Of a DNA stretch of 64,000 bases, positions 37,157 through 45,992 are shown one piece after another. Positions within the stretch are counted from its first letter, which is position 1. Each line of letters starts with the position of its first letter. The stretch lies in NCBI GenBank assembly GCA_023664045.1, contig JAMPGH010000001.1, forward strand, positions 959,803 through 1,023,802, read 5' to 3'. The notes below the pieces were generated by a model that had not been told where the DNA came from, did no database searches, and saw only the letters and a program-made list of their open reading frames with translations. The translations under genes and the position numbers were made by a program. The stretch is from Alistipes senegalensis. GTDB taxonomy: Bacteria; Bacteroidota; Bacteroidia; Bacteroidales; Rikenellaceae.

Positions 37157-37495
37157 TTGCTCACCACGCTTGCTTCGGGCTACCGCCACCGTGAGACGGG
37201 AGCCCTGACCAATGTCGGCGCGAACGGCGACTACTGGTCCTCTTCGCCCGCTGCGGCAGGCAATGCCAACGGCGGTTTCCTTTGGTTCACCGCAAGCAAC
37301 ATGCACCCGTTGCAAAACGACAACCGGGCCAACGGCTTAACCGTGCGCTGCGTCCAGCATCTGCGGGCTGCTTTTTATCTTTTTTGCGGCGGAGGCTGCT
37401 ACCGGAAGCCTGCATTTTTCCGACCGGAATTACGATTTAGGAGTTCGGATTGTGAAATCTTAATTTATTTCCGTATTTTTGACATGGAAAAGTAA
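37157..37495 (+). pseudogene. C-terminal fragment of a FISUMP/major-paralogous-domain protein
   Basis: The translation contains ASGYRHRETGALTNVGANGDYWSSS and RANGLTVRCVQ, the characteristic end of the Fibrobacter-succinogenes-type major paralogous domain common in Bacteroidetes surface proteins. Nothing upstream supplies a signal peptide or the rest of the domain; the sequence starts beside the inverted-repeat element. Homology ends at about 37350 and the frame then runs by chance through the metG promoter. It is a remnant, probably left by an element insertion or deletion. Confidence 0.7.
37450..37481 (+). promoter_or_regulatory. Promoter of metG
   Basis: -33 TTG (37450-37452), 21 nt, -7 TATTTTTG (37474-37481), 28 bases before the ATG. 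Confidence 0.8.
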
Positions 37496-37509
37496 TAGAT
37501 TGCAATACT

Positions 37510-39552
37510 ATGTCGAAAGAGTTCAAACGCTATCTGGTAACTTCGGCGCTCCCCTATGCCAACGGCCCGGTGCATATCGGACATTTGGCGGGAGTTTATA
37601 TCCCCTCGGACATCTACACGCGCTACCTGCGCCTGAGGGGCTGCGATGTCGTTTCGGTCTGCGGTTCGGACGAGCACGGCGTACCCATCACCATCAAGGC
37701 CCGCAAGGAGGGCGTCGCGCCGCAGGAGATCGTCGACCGCTACCATAAGATAATCAAGGATTCGTTCGAACGCCTCGGCATGTCGTTCGACATCTATTCG
37801 CGCACCTCGTCCGCGACCCACGCCGAAACGGCCTCGGCTTTTTTCCGCAAGCTCTATGACGAGGGCAAGTTCGTCGAAAAGTCGTCGATGCAATATTACG
37901 ACGAGGAGGCCAAAACGTTCCTTGCCGACCGCTACATCGTCGGCACGTGCCCCAAGTGCGGCAACGACCGCGCCTACGGCGACCAGTGCGAGAAGTGCGG
38001 TTCCACCCTCTCGCCCGAGGAACTTGTGGAACCCCGCAGCGCCGTATCGGGTTCGGTGCCCGTGATGCGCGAGACGAAACACTGGTATCTTCCGCTGGAT
38101 CAATACGAAACGTTCCTCCGCGAGTGGATTCTCGACGGCCACAAAGAGTGGAAAACCAACGTCTACGGCCAGTGCAAGAGCTGGCTCGACGGCGGTTTGC
38201 AGCCGCGTGCCGTGAGCCGAGACCTCGACTGGGGCATTCCGGTGCCCGTCGAGGGAGCCGAGGGCAAGGTGCTCTATGTGTGGTTCGATGCGCCGATCGG
38301 ATATATCTCTGCTACTAAGGATCTTACGCCCGATTGGGAGAAGTATTGGAAGTCGGAGGATACCAAGATGGTGCATTTCATCGGCAAGGACAACATCGTC
38401 TTCCACTGCATCGTCTTCCCGTCGATGCTTCGGGCGCACGGCGGCTATATTCTGCCCGAGAACGTGCCGTCGAACGAGTTTCTGAATCTGGAGGGCGACA
38501 AGATTTCGACCTCCCGCAACTGGGCCGTCTGGCTGCACGAATATTTGGACGAATTCCCCGGTAAGGAAGATGTTCTGCGGTATGTGCTTTGCGCCAATGC
38601 GCCCGAAACCAAAGACAACGACTTTACGTGGAAGGATTTTCAGGCCCGCAACAACAACGAACTGGTCGCCGTATTGGGCAACTTCGTCAACCGCGCGCTG
38701 GTGCTCACGCAGAAATATTATGACGGCGCGGTTCCGGCTTGCGGCGCTCTTACGGATTACGATCGGGAGACGATCGCCGAGGTGGCGGCTGTCAAGGCGT
38801 CGCTCGAAGAGAACATCGAGCATTACCACTTCCGCGAAGCGCTGAAAGATGCGATGAACGTGGCCCGCATCGGCAACAAGTATCTGGCCGACACGGAGCC
38901 CTGGAAAGTCGTCAAGACGGATCCCGAGCGGGTGAAGACGATTCTTAATGTCGCCCTGCAGATCACGGCCAACACGGCGATCGCCATCGAGCCTTTCATG
39001 CCTTTCTCGGCGGCGAAGATCCTGAAGATGCTGGGTGTCGAAAAATTCGCATGGGACCGTCTCGGAGCGACGGATCTGATCGCTACGGGTCATCGCATCG
39101 GCGAACCTGCGCTTCTCTTCGAGAAGATCGAGGACGACGTGATCCAGCGTCAGCTGGACAAACTCGCGGCGACCAAAGCGGCCAACATGGCGGCCGAGGC
39201 CTCGCAGCAGGTGGCGGAACAGAAAGAATCGGTGTCGTTCGAAGCGTTCCAGAAGATGGATATTCGGGTTTCGACGATTCTGACGGCCGAAAAAGTGGCC
39301 AAGACGAAGAAACTGCTCAAACTGACCGTCGACACGGGAATCGACCGCCGCGAGATCGTCTCGGGCATCGCCGAGCATTTCACGCCCGAAGAACTGATCG
39401 GTCGTCAGGTGCTGGTGCTGGTCAATCTGGAGCCGCGCGAGCTGAAAGGCACCCTTTCGCGCGGCATGATTCTGATGGCCGAAGATGCCGGCGGAAAACT
39501 GCGGCTGCTGGGCCCCGACGAAAAGACGGTCGAGGGTGCGGTCGTAGGATAA
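37510..39552 (+). CDS. metG: Methionyl-tRNA synthetase
   Basis: A 680-residue class I synthetase. HIGH-equivalent block [16 protein letters not shown] near residue 15, a four-Cys zinc knuckle ([18 protein letters not shown]), the KMSKS-equivalent DKISTSRNW and the anticodon-binding helical domain. The last 110 residues form an EMAPII/Trbp111-like tRNA-binding domain ([17 protein letters not shown] to [13 protein letters not shown]), the dimerising form of the enzyme. The ATG at 37510 follows a consensus promoter. Confidence 0.97.
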   Translation: MSKEFKRYLVTSALPYANGPVHIGHLAGVYIPSDIYTRYLRLRGCDVVSVCGSDEHGVPITIKARKEGVAPQEIVDRYHKIIKDSFERLGMSFDIYSRTSSATHAETASAFFRKLYDEGKFVEKSSMQYYDEEAKTFLADRYIVGTCPKCGNDRAYGDQCEKCGSTLSPEELVEPRSAVSGSVPVMRETKHWYLPLDQYETFLREWILDGHKEWKTNVYGQCKSWLDGGLQPRAVSRDLDWGIPVPVEGAEGKVLYVWFDAPIGYISATKDLTPDWEKYWKSEDTKMVHFIGKDNIVFHCIVFPSMLRAHGGYILPENVPSNEFLNLEGDKISTSRNWAVWLHEYLDEFPGKEDVLRYVLCANAPETKDNDFTWKDFQARNNNELVAVLGNFVNRALVLTQKYYDGAVPACGALTDYDRETIAEVAAVKASLEENIEHYHFREALKDAMNVARIGNKYLADTEPWKVVKTDPERVKTILNVALQITANTAIAIEPFMPFSAAKILKMLGVEKFAWDRLGATDLIATGHRIGEPALLFEKIEDDVIQRQLDKLAATKAANMAAEASQQVAEQKESVSFEAFQKMDIRVSTILTAEKVAKTKKLLKLTVDTGIDRREIVSGIAEHFTPEELIGRQVLVLVNLEPRELKGTLSRGMILMAEDAGGKLRLLGPDEKTVEGAVVG

Positions 39553-39581
39553 GAAAAAGCGTTTTTTAAAGTATAAACATC

Positions 39582-40595
39582 ATGGCTAATATGGATTGGA
39601 GTGCTTTAGGGTTCGATTATCACAAGACGGACTGGAATATCCGCTACACGTTTTCCGAGGGGAAATGGAGCGCGATGGAGGTTTCGGACGACGAGTACAT
39701 CAAGATGCACATGTCCTCCTTCTGTCTCCATTACGGGCTGGAACTCTTCGAGGGGCTGAAAGCCTTTCGCGGAGTCGACGGCAAGGTCCGCATTTTCCGT
39801 GTGGCCGACAATGCCCGTCGTCTGTGCGCTTCGGCCGAGCGGTTGTGTCTGCCTGCTCCTACGGAGGAGATGATTATCGAGGGTTGCAAGGAGGTCGTGC
39901 GCCGCAACGAGGCTTATATTCCGCCTTACGGTACTGGAGCATCGCTCTATCTGCGCCCCGTGATGTTCGGTACGTCGGTCGGTTTGGGCGTAAAGCCGGC
40001 CAAAGAGGCGATGCTGATTATCTATGCGTCGCCGGTCGGAGCCTATTTTAAGGAGGGAATCAAGCCGATCAAGGTGGCTTTGGACCGCGAACAGGACCGT
40101 GCTGCTCCACGTGGAACGGGCGACGTGAAGGTCGGCGGCAACTATGCGGCCAGCATCTATTCGGGTCAGCATGCGCATGATCTGGGCTATTCGAATGTGC
40201 TCTATCTGGACGCTGCGACCCATACGCATATCGAGGAGTTCGGTGCTGCGAACTTCTTCGGCATCAGAGACGGGAAGTATGTTACGCCGAAATCGCCTTC
40301 GATTCTGCCGTCGATCACGAACATGAGCTTGCGACAGCTGGCTTCCGATTTGGGCCTGACGGTCGAAGAACGCGAGGTTCCGCTCGAGGAACTTTCTATG
40401 TTCGAGGAGGTCGGCGCTTGCGGAACGGCAGCCGTCATTTCTCCGGTGTCGAAGATTTTCGACATGCAGACTAACCAGGTTTATGAATACGGCGAAGAGG
40501 TCGGACCGGTTTCGATGAAGCTCTATACGCTGTTGCAGGACATCCAGTATGGCCGTGCGGAGGATAAGCACGGTTGGTGTTCGGTCGTTCTGTAG
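39582..40595 (+). CDS. ilvE: Branched-chain amino acid aminotransferase
   Basis: A 337-residue fold-type IV PLP enzyme that transaminates Leu, Ile and Val. PLP lysine in GDVKVGGNYAASI; THIEEFGAANFFGI and SLRQLASDLGLTVEEREVPLEEL are family blocks. It follows metG by 29 bases and may be cotranscribed. Codons here contain more T-ending forms than the left half of the window. A near-consensus parS site lies inside the gene at 40103-40118. Strong terminator after the stop. Confidence 0.96.
   Translation: MANMDWSALGFDYHKTDWNIRYTFSEGKWSAMEVSDDEYIKMHMSSFCLHYGLELFEGLKAFRGVDGKVRIFRVADNARRLCASAERLCLPAPTEEMIIEGCKEVVRRNEAYIPPYGTGASLYLRPVMFGTSVGLGVKPAKEAMLIIYASPVGAYFKEGIKPIKVALDREQDRAAPRGTGDVKVGGNYAASIYSGQHAHDLGYSNVLYLDAATHTHIEEFGAANFFGIRDGKYVTPKSPSILPSITNMSLRQLASDLGLTVEEREVPLEELSMFEEVGACGTAAVISPVSKIFDMQTNQVYEYGEEVGPVSMKLYTLLQDIQYGRAEDKHGWCSVVL
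40103..40118. promoter_or_regulatory. parS-like site inside ilvE
   Basis: TGCTCCACGTGGAACG matches the ParB site TGTTCCACGTGGAACA at 14 of 16 positions with an intact CCACGTGG core. Confidence 0.6.
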
Positions 40596-40616
40596 GTTGC
40601 TTTTGCGTCTTGAGAT

Positions 40617-40653
40617 TTCGGGCCCCGCATCTTTTTGCGGGGCCCGAATTTGT
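40617..40653 (+). terminator. Intrinsic terminator after ilvE
   Basis: Stem TTCGGGCCCCGCA / TGCGGGGCCCGAA (13 bp) with a T-rich loop, followed by TTTG. Confidence 0.8.
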
Positions 40654-40669
40654 TTCGAGTACCCGATTG

Positions 40670-40719
40670 TATACTTTGATGTGCCGGCGTTTTTAATCCT
40701 GTTTTTCGAATCCGACGCT
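40670..40719 (+). repeat. Dispersed intergenic repeat, copy B
   Basis: TATACTTTGATGTGCC through AATCCGACGCT, similar over its length to 5641-5691. A shorter inverted relative (TATACACCTTGATGTATC on the minus strand) lies near 40885-40905. Confidence 0.45.
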
Positions 40720-40739
40720 GTGGTTCGTGCAGTTTGAGG

Positions 40740-40880
40740 TTACGTATTCGACCCTCCCGTAGGCGGCAACAGGTGGCGCAATCGAGCTTGCTCGGATTAC
40801 CAACCGCCACAGTAGAAGCGGAACACTCCTCTTCTGTGGAAACTTCGGTCATAAAGCCGAAGCTATCCGCTTTTTGATGT
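40740..40880 (+). other. Structured transposon-end-like remnant
   Basis: A gene-free stretch with nested stems: CCACAG...CTGTGG, CTTCGG-TCATAAAG-CCGAAG and AGCGGA...TCCGCT followed by T5. The order of a GTGGAAACTTCGG hairpin near the end recalls the 3' RNA of IS200/IS605-type tnpB elements, and one frame reads VEAEHSSSVETSVIKPKLS, like some TnpB tails. No transposase gene is present. The assignment is tentative. Confidence 0.35.
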
Positions 40881-40918
40881 TGATACATCAAGGTGTATAA
40901 CTGCCTTTGAATATAAGT

Positions 40919-40934
40919 GTTCCACGTGGAACGA
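40919..40934. promoter_or_regulatory. parS-like site
   Basis: TGTTCCACGTGGAACG matches the ParB site TGTTCCACGTGGAACA at 15 of 16 positions; intergenic. Confidence 0.8.
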
Positions 40935-40972
40935 TGATTCGGCTGATGTTATGCGGGTGATATACGGGCGAT

Positions 40973-40988
40973 GCTCCACGTGGAGCAT
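40973..40988. promoter_or_regulatory. parS-like site
   Basis: TGCTCCACGTGGAGCA is a perfect 16-base palindrome matching parS at 14 of 16, with compensating changes in both halves. A further bare CCACGTGG core follows at about 40992-40999. Confidence 0.75.
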
Positions 40989-41235
40989 CGCCCACGTGGA
41001 TCGCGTTTGTGGTGTGGCTTTGTGTGTCCGCGGATTTTGATATGCGTTTGCTATGCGCGGGCGAAGTTTAGCGAATGCTTATGTTTGTAAGTGCTCGCCG
41101 TTGCCGATGCTGCGGCTGCCGGTGCTTTGTGCGGTGTTATCGTTGGATAGGTCGTTTGCGGAAGTGTTTTCATTATGCACGTTTTGTGCAGGGGTGCTCC
41201 GCAATCGGATTATTAAATAGTGCTTGTGGCATGGC

Positions 41236-41251
41236 CGTTCCACGTGGAACA
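41236..41251. promoter_or_regulatory. parS-like site next to mnmG
   Basis: CGTTCCACGTGGAACA matches parS at 15 of 16, five bases beyond the mnmG stop codon. Confidence 0.8.
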
Positions 41252-41256
41252 CTACC

Positions 41257-43137
41257 CTATCGGCCGAATTTCACCAGCAGGACATTGACATCGGCCGGCG
41301 AGACGCCGGGAATACGCGATGCCTGTCCGATAGTAGCCGGTCGGATGCGATTCAGCTTCTGGCGAGCCTCGATAGTCAGCGCATTCATCTGCGAATAATC
41401 GAAATCGGCCGGAATGGCGATATTTTCGAGCCGATGCAACTTGTCGGCCAAGAGTTTTTCGCGCTCGATGTATCCGCGATACTTGATTTGGATCTCGGCC
41501 TCCTCGATCGCTTCGTCGGTGGTTCCTTTCGCGGAGAGGAATTTCTCGAGCTGCGGCAGCACCTTTCGGAGCGATTCGAACGTCGTGTTGTTGCGCATCA
41601 GGATGTCGCTGAGCTTCCGGCCCTGCGTCAAAGGCTCCGAATCGATCGATTTCAAATAGTCGTTAATTTCGCTTGCTTTGATGCTCCGTTCGCGGGCGAA
41701 AGAAATAAGCGATTCTACGAGCGATTTTTTTTCGAGGAACTTTTCGTAATTCTTGCGGCTTACGAGCCCGATTTCATGACCGAGCGGAGTAAGCCGGAGG
41801 TCGGCGTTGTCCTGTCGGAGCAGGATGCGGTACTCGGCCCGCGAGGTGAACATGCGGTAGGGTTCGTCGACGCCTTTGGTTACGAGGTCGTCGATCAGTA
41901 CGCCGATGTAGGCTTCGTCGCGCTTCAGCACGACGGGACCCTCCCCCGCGAGTGCCCGATGCGCATTGATGCCGGCCATCAGACCTTGTGCGGCGGCCTC
42001 CTCGTAGCCGGTCGTGCCGTTGACTTGTCCGGCGAAGTAAAGACCCTCTACGAGCTTGGTTTCCAGCGAGTGATGCAGCTGCGTGGGCGGGAAGTAATCG
42101 TACTCGATGGCATAGCCCGGCCGGAAGATATGGACGTCCTCCAGTCCGCGGATCTTGTGTAGCGCCTCCAGTTGGATCTCCCACGGCAGCGACGACGAGA
42201 AACCGTTGAGGTAGTATTCGTTGGTCGTGCGCCCCTCCGGCTCCAGAAAGAGCTGGTGCTGCTCCTTGTCGGCGAAGGTGCGGAGCTTGTCTTCGATGCT
42301 CGGGCAGTAGCGGGGTCCGATGCCCCGGATCGTACCGTTGAAGAGGGGCGAGCGGTCGAAACCGCGGCGCAGGATCTCGTGCACTTCGGGCGAAGTGTAG
42401 ACCAGAAAGCAGGGAAGCTGATCTTCCACCGGCCGGGTGTCGGCCGAGAAAGAGAACTTCGCCGGTACGGCGTCGCCTTCCTGCAATTCGAGGGCTTCGA
42501 AGTCGATGGTCCGGGCGTCGAGTCGCGCCGGCGTGCCGGTCTTCATGCGGCCGGTTTCGAATCCGAAGGCGACGAGGCTCTGCGTGATGCCGTGCGAGGC
42601 GGCATCCCCTGCCCTGCCCCCTTCGGCGTGCGAAGTGCCGCAGTGCATCATGCCGTCGAGGAAAGTGCCCGCCGTGAGCACGACGGCCCGGCAGGCGAAT
42701 TCGACGCCCATGCGGGTCCGGACTCTCCGGATGCGGGGCCGCTCGCCGGCCGTGTCGAAAAGCAGCTCGGTCGCGGCATCCTGCCAGATATAGAGGTTCG
42801 GGGTGTTTTCCAGCGTGCGGCGCCACTCCTCCGAAAAGCGCGTTTTATCGCACTGCGCGCGCGGGCTCCACATGGCGGCGCCCTTCGAGCGGTTGAGCAT
42901 CCGGAACTGTACGGCCGTGAGGTCGGTGATGCGGCCCGTCTGTCCGCCGAGAGCGTCTATTTCTCTGACAATCTGTCCTTTCGCCACGCCGCCGATGGCC
43001 GGGTTGCAGGACATCGAGGCCATTTTGGTCATGTCCATCGTCAGGAGCAGCGTCCGCGTGCCTAAGCGTGCGGCCGCCGAGGCGGCCTCGCATCCGGCGT
43101 GTCCGCCGCCGATGACTATCAAATCGTATTCGAGCAT
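41257..43137 (-). CDS. mnmG: tRNA uridine 5-carboxymethylaminomethyl modification enzyme, FAD subunit
   Basis: A 626-residue FAD/NADH enzyme that with MnmE modifies U34 of certain tRNAs. FAD motif VIGGGHAGCEAASAAARLG at the N-terminus, SCNPAIGGVAKGQIVREIDALGG, GTFLDGMMHCG, and the C-terminal domain (YRGYIEREKL, ADFDYSQMNALTIEARQKLNRIRPATIGQASRIPGVSPADV). MLEYDLIVIGGG was taken as start; the frame stays open upstream but without family homology. Transcribed toward the parS cluster, against its neighbours. In many bacteria it is an origin-proximal gene. Confidence 0.97.
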   Translation of the reverse strand: MLEYDLIVIGGGHAGCEAASAAARLGTRTLLLTMDMTKMASMSCNPAIGGVAKGQIVREIDALGGQTGRITDLTAVQFRMLNRSKGAAMWSPRAQCDKTRFSEEWRRTLENTPNLYIWQDAATELLFDTAGERPRIRRVRTRMGVEFACRAVVLTAGTFLDGMMHCGTSHAEGGRAGDAASHGITQSLVAFGFETGRMKTGTPARLDARTIDFEALELQEGDAVPAKFSFSADTRPVEDQLPCFLVYTSPEVHEILRRGFDRSPLFNGTIRGIGPRYCPSIEDKLRTFADKEQHQLFLEPEGRTTNEYYLNGFSSSLPWEIQLEALHKIRGLEDVHIFRPGYAIEYDYFPPTQLHHSLETKLVEGLYFAGQVNGTTGYEEAAAQGLMAGINAHRALAGEGPVVLKRDEAYIGVLIDDLVTKGVDEPYRMFTSRAEYRILLRQDNADLRLTPLGHEIGLVSRKNYEKFLEKKSLVESLISFARERSIKASEINDYLKSIDSEPLTQGRKLSDILMRNNTTFESLRKVLPQLEKFLSAKGTTDEAIEEAEIQIKYRGYIEREKLLADKLHRLENIAIPADFDYSQMNALTIEARQKLNRIRPATIGQASRIPGVSPADVNVLLVKFGR

Positions 43138-43180
43138 GCTGTTCGTCTCTTGTCCGGTCGAATCCGGAATCATCCGGGGA

Positions 43181-43188
43181 CAAAGATA
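43181..43188 (-). promoter_or_regulatory. -7 element upstream of mnmG
   Basis: Minus-strand TATCTTTG, 43 bases upstream of the start. The rest of the 540-base gap (43189-43679) is G-rich on the + strand and I see no gene in it. Confidence 0.55.
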
Positions 43189-43605
43189 GGACAAGGCGGC
43201 GAGAAAACGTGCGATCGGGATCCGAAAATTGCGGCGGCAGGAAAAACGGTGCGGGATGCGGGTGGTCAGGGGCCTCGGTCGGCCGGATTTGCGGGAGCCT
43301 TCGTCTTTTCGATGCGGACGGATCAGGGCGGGAGCGGAGGCGGATTCGAGTGAAGTTTCGGTGGCGGATTGCGGACCGGGTTTGTTCGGCGCGGATTGGG
43401 GGGGGCTTTGCGGTCGGGGCTGGCTGTTGGGCAGAGGCGTGTGGCCGGCAGGGAGGAAAGACGAACCGGAGCCGGGCCCCGGCGGGATCGGCGGCGGGTT
43501 GCGGCGGTCGTTTCGTAGGGGTTGCGGAGACGGGCCGGGTAACGAATCGTAACCTGCCGGATAAAAAAGAGGGCTTCGGAGGGCGCGTTTTCCGAAAAAT
43601 AATCG

Positions 43606-43613
43606 TACCTTTG
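43606..43613 (+). promoter_or_regulatory. -7 element upstream of kbl
   Basis: TACCTTTG matches TAnnTTTG, 66 bases before the ATG; the -33 region is TTTTCC, not TTG. Confidence 0.5.
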
Positions 43614-43679
43614 TTAAGAATCGTAACTTTTTCCATGCTCGATACATCAAGACCATAAATAACTGTAAACGGAATCATT

Positions 43680-44867
43680 ATGTACGGAAAGATCAAGGAA
43701 CACCTGCAGCGCGAACTGGCGGAGATCAAGGCGGCGGGGCTCTACAAGACCGAACGCATCATCGCGTCGCCCCAGCGGGCAGAAATCGAAGTCGCCGGCC
43801 GCAAGGTGCTGAATTTCTGCGCCAACAACTACCTCGGGCTGTCGGACAATCCGCGTCTCGTCGAGGCGGCCAAGCGGGCGATGGACGCCCGCGGCTACGG
43901 CATGTCGTCGGTGCGCTTCATCTGCGGATGTCAGGATATCCACAAGGAGCTGGAGAAAGCCGTATCCGATTATTTCGGTACCGAAGATACGATCCTCTAC
44001 GCCGCCTGCTTCGATGCCAACGGCGGAGTTTTCGAACCGCTCTTCACGGAGGAGGACGCCATCATCTCCGACGCGCTGAATCATGCGTCGATCATCGACG
44101 GCGTACGTCTCTGCAAGGCAGTGCGTTACCGCTATGCCAACGCCGACATGGCCGAGCTGGAGGAGTGCCTCAAGAAAGCGCAGGCCCAGCGTTTCCGCAT
44201 CATCTGCACGGACGGCGTCTTCTCGATGGACGGCAACGCCGCGCCGCTGGACAAGATCTGCGCGCTGGCCGAGAAGTACGACGCGCTGGTGATGGTCGAC
44301 GAGTGCCACTCGGCCGGCGTACTGGGCAAGACGGGCCGCGGCATCACGGAGCTCTACGGTCTGCGCGGGCAGGTCGACATCCTCACGGGAACGCTCGGCA
44401 AGGCGTTCGGCGGAGCCGTGGGCGGCTTCACGACGGGCCGCAAGGAGATCATCGACATGCTGCGCCAGCGGTCGCGTCCCTACCTCTTCTCCAACTCGCT
44501 GCCCCCCGCCGTGGTGGGAGCCGGCATCGAGATGTTCAAGATGCTGGGCGAGAACGACGAGCTGCACGACCGCTTGGTGGCCAACGTGGAACACTTCCGC
44601 ACGAAGATGCTGGCCGCGGGTTTCGACATCAAACCCACGCAGTCGGCGATCTGCGCCGTGATGCTCTACGATGCCAAGCTGTCGCAGGATTTCGCGGCCC
44701 GGCTGCAGGACGAAGGGGTCTTCGTTACGGGGTTCTACTACCCTGTCGTACCCAAAGGTCAGGCCCGCATCCGCGTGCAGGTCTCGGCCGGCCATACGTT
44801 CGAACAGCTCGACCGCTGCGTCGACGCCTTCGTGAAGATAGGTAAGGAATTGAAAGTCATCGAATAA
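43680..44867 (+). CDS. kbl: Glycine C-acetyltransferase (2-amino-3-ketobutyrate CoA ligase)
   Basis: A 395-residue PLP enzyme of the alpha-oxoamine synthase family. The PLP lysine is in ILTGTLGKAFGGAVGG; NFCANNYLGLSDNPRLVEAA, DECHSAGVLGKTGRG and SNSLPPAVVGAG fit Kbl rather than BioF or SPT. It cleaves 2-amino-3-ketobutyrate to glycine and acetyl-CoA in threonine degradation. threonine dehydrogenase (tdh) is not adjacent. Ten bases before an Lrp-type regulator that probably controls amino-acid genes, in one operon. Confidence 0.94.
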   Translation: MYGKIKEHLQRELAEIKAAGLYKTERIIASPQRAEIEVAGRKVLNFCANNYLGLSDNPRLVEAAKRAMDARGYGMSSVRFICGCQDIHKELEKAVSDYFGTEDTILYAACFDANGGVFEPLFTEEDAIISDALNHASIIDGVRLCKAVRYRYANADMAELEECLKKAQAQRFRIICTDGVFSMDGNAAPLDKICALAEKYDALVMVDECHSAGVLGKTGRGITELYGLRGQVDILTGTLGKAFGGAVGGFTTGRKEIIDMLRQRSRPYLFSNSLPPAVVGAGIEMFKMLGENDELHDRLVANVEHFRTKMLAAGFDIKPTQSAICAVMLYDAKLSQDFAARLQDEGVFVTGFYYPVVPKGQARIRVQVSAGHTFEQLDRCVDAFVKIGKELKVIE

Positions 44868-44877
44868 GAAGAATCCT

Positions 44878-45351
44878 ATGTCGAAAGCAAATTTGGACGC
44901 CATCGATCGCCGGATCCTGAAATATCTGATCCGGAACGCGCGCATGCCCTTTCTGGAGATCGCCCGCGAGTGCGGCATCTCGGGTGCCGCCATCCACCAG
45001 CGGATCCGCAAGCTGCAGGAGCAGGGCGTGATTCTGGGCAGCCGCCTGATCGTCGATCCCAAGACGATGGGTTTCGACGTCTGCGCCTACATCAGCATCA
45101 CGCTCAAGGACCCGCAAATGCTCAAACCCACGGTCGAGAGCCTGAAGGAGGTTCCCGAGATCGTGGAGTGCCATTTCGTTACGGGCAAGGGCAACATTCT
45201 GGTGAAGCTCTACTGCGTGGACAACGAACACCTCATGCAGACGATTTTCGAGGGTATTCTGCGCATTCAGGGCATCGCGACGACCGAAACCACCATTTCG
45301 CTCGAAGAGTCGTTCCACCGGCAGGTAAACGTCGATTTCATCGACGAATAA
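44878..45351 (+). CDS. Lrp/AsnC-family transcriptional regulator
   Basis: A 157-residue regulator: N-terminal winged helix (LDAIDRRILKYLIRNARMPFLEIARECGISGAAIHQRIRKLQEQGVI) and C-terminal RAM ligand domain (VCAYISITLKDP, VPEIVECHFVTGKGNILVKLYCVDN). Binds amino acids as an octamer or dimer array. Cotranscribed with kbl, so it may respond to threonine or glycine supply; that is inference. Terminator about 230 bases after the stop. Confidence 0.94.
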   Translation: MSKANLDAIDRRILKYLIRNARMPFLEIARECGISGAAIHQRIRKLQEQGVILGSRLIVDPKTMGFDVCAYISITLKDPQMLKPTVESLKEVPEIVECHFVTGKGNILVKLYCVDNEHLMQTIFEGILRIQGIATTETTISLEESFHRQVNVDFIDE

Positions 45352-45577
45352 CGCCCGGCGGGCGGCATGTGGCATGTGGCGGGCGGCAGGCTGCGACGGC
45401 AGGCTGCGGGAACCGGATCGCCGGGCCGGAAAGCGGTGCGGCGGTCGAAGTTCATGCGGTGCGATATATCGTGCGGTGGCGCAATCCGGTGAGTTGCGGG
45501 TTGCGATCGGCGGCGCGGCGATGCGGTGAACAGCGATGCGGCGGGCGGCAAGACGACCGCGGCGGCCCGAACGACCG

Positions 45578-45619
45578 AAAATCTCCGGATCCCTCGATGG
45601 GGCGTCCGGAGATTTTTTT
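45578..45619 (+). terminator. Intrinsic terminator downstream of the lrp gene
   Basis: ATCTCCGGA pairs with TCCGGAGAT around a 15-base loop, followed by T7. The 225 bases between the stop and this stem are G/C-rich with short imperfect repeats (GGCATGT twice, GGCAGGCTGCG twice) and no gene. Confidence 0.7.
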
Positions 45620-45671
45620 CGATGATTTCGAAATATCGGGAGAAGTTTTTATCGAATTACGATAAAAAATT

Positions 45672-45702
45672 TTTGATAATCGAAAATTAGTTTTTACATT
45701 TG
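45672..45702 (+). promoter_or_regulatory. Promoter of the ABC exporter operon
   Basis: -33 TTTG (45672-45675), 19 nt, -7 TACATTTG (45695-45702). A leader of about 290 bases with no convincing gene follows before the ATG at 45993. Confidence 0.75.
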
Positions 45703-45992
45703 CAGCGGAAATCCGCCCGGCGCGGCGACTGCCGGCACGCGAGCGAAAAGGTTTCCGGGAGGATTCTCCTTGCGAAGAGAGGGGCGATCCGGACCGCCGG
45801 GCCTCGTTGGGAACCGGGATTTCCGGAGAGGCGATCATTGCGGCACGAAAGGCGTCGGAGCAGGTCCGGTTCGCGCGACGGCCGCCGAGGGCCGCGATGC
45901 GGATTCGGAATAAAACGATGAAAACGAATCGCGGTCGGGAAATGCCGGCATATCAGAAGATCCGATTACCAAACAAACATCATAACGGAACC

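Noticed and set aside
41075-41398. Cys/Arg-rich + strand frame between the parS sites
   Set aside because: It overlaps mnmG in antisense and a parS site, and has no supporting feature.
43200-43600. Small genes in the gap between mnmG and kbl
   Set aside because: Several short frames exist but are G/R-rich with no start context, signal or family; they look like the result of high GC.
45360-45990. Genes in the gap between the lrp gene and the ABC exporter
   Set aside because: Only Arg/Gly-rich frames of under 80 codons; the stretch is better explained as a terminator, a promoter and a long leader.
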